This document shows positions 6,896-10,392 of a stretch of 10,392 bases of DNA, piece after piece. The translations under genes were made by a program, and so were the position numbers. The notes under the pieces are model-generated. The model was not told the origin of the DNA. It did not search any database and worked only from the letters and a program-made list of their open reading frames with translations. This stretch comes from Sporisorium sorghi (taxonomy: Eukaryota > Basidiomycota > Ustilaginomycetes > Ustilaginales > Ustilaginaceae): assembly GCA_023212695.1 (NCBI GenBank), contig JALCCG010000224.1:1-10392 (forward strand). The letters run 5' to 3'. The first letter of the stretch is position 1; each line of letters begins with the position of its first letter.

Positions 6896-9775
6896 CTATT
6901 CTTGCGCCTCACTTTCCTCCTCGTCCTCATCCTCATCCTCATCCTCCGTGACAGCGCTAGACCGCTTCTGCAACGCCTCGCAGATCCGCTGCCACTCCTT
7001 CTCCACCAGCCTGTACTCGCTCTTCTCCAAGGTGCTTCGGCACCTCTCGAGTCCTTTGAGCGCCTTCGTCATATCCCCAGCAGCCAAATACCTCAGGTAG
7101 CTGATCCATACCTCTACGTCAGTCGACTTGATCTGCAGCAATTTGGAGAAAACCTTGTCCAGCAACTGAGCATCCTTCTGCAAACGCGCCGTATCCTCGT
7201 CCTCTCCTTCCACACCAGCCTGAATCTCCGCAATGACGTCGAGCCACGCCCGATGCGACGCAAAGCAAAACTGGAGTAGCCACGACACCATCTCGTCGTG
7301 CTTGCCCACGCGGCGGCCGAGTCGAACGTAGCGAAGCACGCACACGTCGTGCACGCTCTGACGGTACGCCTGCACCGCTTCCAGATCGGCCACGGTGGCA
7401 CTGTGACTGCGCGACAGCAGCGACGCCGTCTCGCGCACCGCCCAGCGGTGCTGCTCCGAGGCGTAGGCGAACGACGCCTTGATCTGCTTGCGGCTCGCGC
7501 TCTCCTCGAATCTCAACACGCCGTAGTCGAGCCAGTCGAGGAAGCGCGACCACAGGCTCGTCTCGGCGGAAGCCTCTGAGTCAACGTGCTCCGAGCGTGC
7601 TTGCAGCCCTCGGCGCCACTCCGCGGCGATTGCATCGCGGCTCTCTGATACCGACTTGCCCGACGTCCTGGCCAATTGAGAAGCGACAAGGATGCGCAGA
7701 CTCCACAGTTCGTCGCTCGACGCAAAGTGGGCCGCGCTCGTCGCCTCCTTGAGCTGAACCTGGAGCTTCGTCAGCTTCTTGGTCTGGTCCTTGCCATCTT
7801 GAAGGGCGAGCGCAGCGTCGACCTTGTTGCGCAGCGTGACAGCACGCATCTGCGCCGTCTCAATGTTGGGACCAGCAGCCTGAGCCTCCTTTATCAGCTG
7901 CGTCTGTACCGACTCCAGGTATCGCAGCAGGTTGGGCTCGTCGATGCCGGAACGCTGCGCATCGCTGAGCATCTCGACAAGAAGCGCAGTAGTGGTGTAG
8001 AAATCGGCCTTGGCGCTGCGTGCGGTAGGCTTGACAGTGTCGATGGGCGCCTGTACGCAGAGAGCGCGCATCTGCTTGACGGCATCGCTGACGGCGGTGG
8101 GAAGCACGCCCGACTCGGCCAGCCTCTGGTAGGCAGACGAGGGCCTTGCTCCAAGTTTGCTGCTCTCGGTCAACAGCGACTGCAACAGTTGCAGAACGAG
8201 CAAGACAGCGATGGAAGCGGACGACGACGACGACGACGTCTTGTGCATGCCTGAAGCTGCTGCCACGCCTCGAAGCTGCGATGCGAGTTGGAGGAGGCCA
8301 TCGGTTTCGTCGGAAAAGGTGGTTCGCAGATGGCTGGCAGACGAAAGGAGACGATGCGAGTCCATCTCCTCGGTGTTGGCAACTTGCGCGGCGGTTGCAG
8401 CAGACTTGTCGGCGTAAAATGGCGCTTCGGGGCGGAGTGAGCGCAGGCTAGAAGCGAGAGCAGCGGGCGCAAAGTGAGACCAGCCCCATCGCTGACGATC
8501 CGAAAGGTTCCGGTAGACACGGTCGAGGAGACGACGTCGAAGTGCCTGGCCGCTCTTAGGTGCGTCGAGGCAGAGTGGCTCGGCGAAGGGGAACGACTGG
8601 AGGAGCTCGACGAGGGCCACGAGGAACGCGAAATGGAGATGCGGGGCAAGCGACTCGAGAGCGCTGTCTATGAGAAAGAGGGGGATGCTGCCCCTCAGAA
8701 CGGCGATCTGTGTTGGAGGAATGGCGGTCATTTTTCTGGGCATAAACGTGTTGGGGTTGGCGTTGGCGGGTTCGAGTGCTTCAGAATCCGCGTCGTCGTC
8801 CTTGTCCGGCACTTGGCTGAGCAGTATTGTCTCGTTGTCGTCATCTTGTTCATTGCCACTGGATCCGTTTGCTTGCTTCGAGTGAGCCTCGAGGTCGACA
8901 GCTGCCTGGTGTGCCTCTGTAGAAGCATCCGAGGAGCTGACAGCGGACGCCTCACCGCTCAAGTCTTGGTCGTCCCATTCGAGACCGAGGACGAGCCATC
9001 TCCTGCGTAGCCGCTCGATGAAGACGAGCTCCATACGAATGTATTCGACCCACAATCGAAGCAAATCCGCTTCTCGTGAAGAGAGCTTGAGCGTGGCGGG
9101 ACCAGACGAGGCGCTCTTGGACGACTCTTGGGCGGGGATGGTTGTACGGTTGCTGTGGTGACGCAAGCGCTTGTTGGAATCGGATGCGTCGCCATCATTG
9201 GCACGCTTGCCGTTGGAGGATGAGGAGCTGGCGGACAAATTCGACTTGCAAGGAAGACGGTTGAGTCGAAGAGCGCGTTGCAGAAGCGAGCGAGCGGCAG
9301 TCGTAGAAGAGTTGTCATTGAGTTCGTGAGCTGCAGCGGCGAGCCAGAGAGGCACGTTGCTGGGATGCAACGACAGCGCTCGGGCATAGACTCTGCCGGT
9401 GACGACGCGCATCTTTCTGCTCTTTGCAAAAGCAATGTACTGTTGCCACGCATCAACATCGTACTTGAACTTGAGCACCATACGCTCGTAGATGGCGACA
9501 ATGTGAGCGGTGTGCGCTGCTGCATTGTCGCGGTGGAAGGAGCGCGGCAGGCCGATGCGATTTGCCTTGAGGTTGATGAGATCGGCAAGGTTGCGTTCGA
9601 ATTCGGCATAGCGAACAAAGTCGTTCTTGTCTGGACCTCTTCGCAGCAGACGTGCTTCGAAAGTCTGACGCTGTGAAGTGATGGAGCGGAGCTGGTCTTT
9701 TGAGAAGACGCCGTTGTCGTCGAGCAGCCGGAGCTGCGGAACGGAGCGTTCGAGCTGGTACTGGACTCTCTCCAT
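6896..9775 (-). CDS. UTP6: U3 snoRNA-associated protein Utp6 (small-subunit processome, UtpB)
   Basis: This encodes 959 residues without introns. Utp6 belongs to the UtpB subcomplex of the nucleolar SSU processome, needed for early 18S pre-rRNA cleavage. The N-terminus MERVQYQLERSVPQLRLLDD... GVFSKDQLRSI ... DFVRYAEFERNLADL matches the family's opening. HAT repeats follow at about 108-138 (DAWQQYIAFAKSR) and 142-171 (PLWLAAAAHE ... LLQRALRL), and LWVEYIRMELVFIERLR (241-257) is also conserved. A further HAT-like unit lies at about 888-915 (VEVWISYLRYLAAG). Ser-rich and acidic linkers occupy about 181-228 and 270-340, and an acidic tail closes the protein (944-959). It is much longer than yeast (440) or human (597) Utp6, mostly through linkers and a divergent middle. 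The frame stays open upstream to 9931, but the start chosen matches the family N-terminus and has A at -3 and G at +4. Confidence 0.88.
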   Translation of the reverse strand: MERVQYQLERSVPQLRLLDDNGVFSKDQLRSITSQRQTFEARLLRRGPDKNDFVRYAEFERNLADLINLKANRIGLPRSFHRDNAAAHTAHIVAIYERMVLKFKYDVDAWQQYIAFAKSRKMRVVTGRVYARALSLHPSNVPLWLAAAAHELNDNSSTTAARSLLQRALRLNRLPCKSNLSASSSSSNGKRANDGDASDSNKRLRHHSNRTTIPAQESSKSASSGPATLKLSSREADLLRLWVEYIRMELVFIERLRRRWLVLGLEWDDQDLSGEASAVSSSDASTEAHQAAVDLEAHSKQANGSSGNEQDDDNETILLSQVPDKDDDADSEALEPANANPNTFMPRKMTAIPPTQIAVLRGSIPLFLIDSALESLAPHLHFAFLVALVELLQSFPFAEPLCLDAPKSGQALRRRLLDRVYRNLSDRQRWGWSHFAPAALASSLRSLRPEAPFYADKSAATAAQVANTEEMDSHRLLSSASHLRTTFSDETDGLLQLASQLRGVAAASGMHKTSSSSSSASIAVLLVLQLLQSLLTESSKLGARPSSAYQRLAESGVLPTAVSDAVKQMRALCVQAPIDTVKPTARSAKADFYTTTALLVEMLSDAQRSGIDEPNLLRYLESVQTQLIKEAQAAGPNIETAQMRAVTLRNKVDAALALQDGKDQTKKLTKLQVQLKEATSAAHFASSDELWSLRILVASQLARTSGKSVSESRDAIAAEWRRGLQARSEHVDSEASAETSLWSRFLDWLDYGVLRFEESASRKQIKASFAYASEQHRWAVRETASLLSRSHSATVADLEAVQAYRQSVHDVCVLRYVRLGRRVGKHDEMVSWLLQFCFASHRAWLDVIAEIQAGVEGEDEDTARLQKDAQLLDKVFSKLLQIKSTDVEVWISYLRYLAAGDMTKALKGLERCRSTLEKSEYRLVEKEWQRICEALQKRSSAVTEDEDEDEDEEESEAQE

Positions 9776-10111
9776 TTTGAGCCAGCCAGAGTTGCTACGT
9801 CGGTTGCGATGAGATCTTTGGGGCCAAAAAAAAAAAACTGAGCGAGTGGTGGTCTGGAAAGGAGAAAAGCGCGCTGCGCTTGTTTGTCCATGTCCAACAA
9901 GAAGAAACAAAATGCTGCTTCGAGGGTCCAAAAAAGAAAAAAGAAAAAAGAAAAAACCTTTCTCGCACGATAAATTAAATTTGATTTACTTGTCGAATGG
10001 ATCCCGCGCCTTTGTCTCATTCGTGAGTGTCTGCTGCGCAGCCTGCGGGATCTTGAGACTCCAACTTGAAGCTGCGACAAAAAAGCTCAGAGTTTCTACG
10101 ACAGCCTCCAC

Positions 10112-10136
10112 CGACTCGACTCGACTCGACTCGACT
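10112..10136. repeat. CGACT microsatellite, five copies
   Basis: Five perfect CGACT units lie at 10112-10136. This is the same pentamer family as the CTCGA repeat at 1344-1362. Confidence 0.85.
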
Positions 10137-10323
10137 CACAACTGGTTGACCGTTGCATCGCTTTATACCCTTCGCCACCATCATCAGCAGCAACCCATCC
10201 ATCTTTTTCTTTTTCTTTTTCTTTTTTTTTTTTGATTCAAAACCGCCCCACACTCGATTTCTTTTGATCGAGCTTTTGTTCATTTGATTTGGGTAAGTGT
10301 TGCTCAGATCGTCGGCATCAGAT

Positions 10324-10360
10324 GGGGGGGGGGGGGGGGGGGGGGAGGGGCCCCCCCCCC
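10324..10360. repeat. G22 / C10 homopolymer tract at window end
   Basis: A run of 22 G (10324-10345) is followed by A, four G and ten C. It is then followed by further G-rich text. Adjacent long G and C runs are rare in fungal DNA and typical of poor-quality read or contig ends, so bases after 10323 should be treated with caution. Confidence 0.8.
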
Positions 10361-10392
10361 TTGGTCCACGGGGGATGGGGGATCTGTCCATG

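Larger units (their letters stand above)
9776..10392. other. UTP6 upstream region with simple repeats
   Basis: This should hold the UTP6 promoter and 5' untranslated region (minus strand). It contains an A10 run near 9828, (GAAAAAA)-type repeats at about 9928-9956, and a CTTTTT tract at about 10205-10233. No convincing TATA box, second gene or RNA gene was recognised. ORFs crossing it depend on homopolymer runs and are not credible. Confidence 0.6.

Noticed and set aside
7676..8254. 192-residue plus-strand ORF inside UTP6
   Set aside because: Antisense shadow of a GC-rich coding region; no recognisable domain, while the opposite strand encodes a coherent conserved protein.
9776..9931. Upstream in-frame start giving a 1011-residue UTP6
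   Set aside because: The extra 52 residues cross an A-run encoding poly-Phe and have no family similarity, whereas the start at 9775 matches the conserved N-terminus and has good start context.
8959..10080. 373-residue minus-strand ORF overlapping the start of UTP6
   Set aside because: It is an alternative frame of UTP6: low-complexity Ser/Arg/Thr-rich translation, and it runs through poly-Phe encoded by homopolymer runs.

Overview
The window looks like nuclear DNA of a basidiomycete fungus, most likely a smut relative (Ustilaginomycotina). Reasons: a nuclear-type large-subunit rRNA fragment carrying a group I intron, CCCTAA/TTAGGG telomere-type repeats, two long intron-free GC-rich genes for conserved eukaryotic proteins (ATP11 and UTP6), and CTCGA-type simple repeats. 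The exact genus cannot be fixed from the sequence alone.

Layout, left to right. (1) 1-1523: low-complexity, repeat-rich DNA just beyond the 28S rRNA 3' end, best read as ribosomal intergenic spacer. (2) 1524-2598, minus strand: the last ~585 nt of 28S rRNA, split by a 490-nt group I intron (1983-2472) whose guide sequence pairs with both exons. rRNA homology stops abruptly at 2598, and the adjoining DNA resembles the 3' end of a second, truncated group I intron. (3) About 2860-3872: a subtelomere-like zone with CCCTAA repeats oriented as if the chromosome end lay to the left, two identical 20-bp copies of a telomeric block 966 bp apart, six copies of the octamer TAGGGTCA/TGACCCTA, and a broken OTU-type cysteine protease fragment. 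(4) 3873-5359: no convincing gene, only short degenerate repeats. (5) 5360-6777: a promoter with four CCAAT/ATTGG boxes and a TATA element, followed by ATP11, a mitochondrial F1-ATPase assembly factor. (6) 6896-9775, minus strand: UTP6, a U3 snoRNP / small-subunit processome protein, convergent with ATP11 across 118 bp. (7) 9776-10392: UTP6 upstream region with simple repeats, ending in a G22/C10 tract that looks like a difficult or artefactual sequence end.

The overall picture is the edge of a ribosomal DNA block joined to an old subtelomere, followed inward by ordinary housekeeping genes. ATP11 and UTP6 belong to different pathways (respiratory chain assembly and ribosome biogenesis) and show no sign of being a functional pair. 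I saw no convincing new multi-gene system. The points most worth a second look are the rDNA-subtelomere junction with its two introns and the telomere-derived repeat block at 2880-3872.
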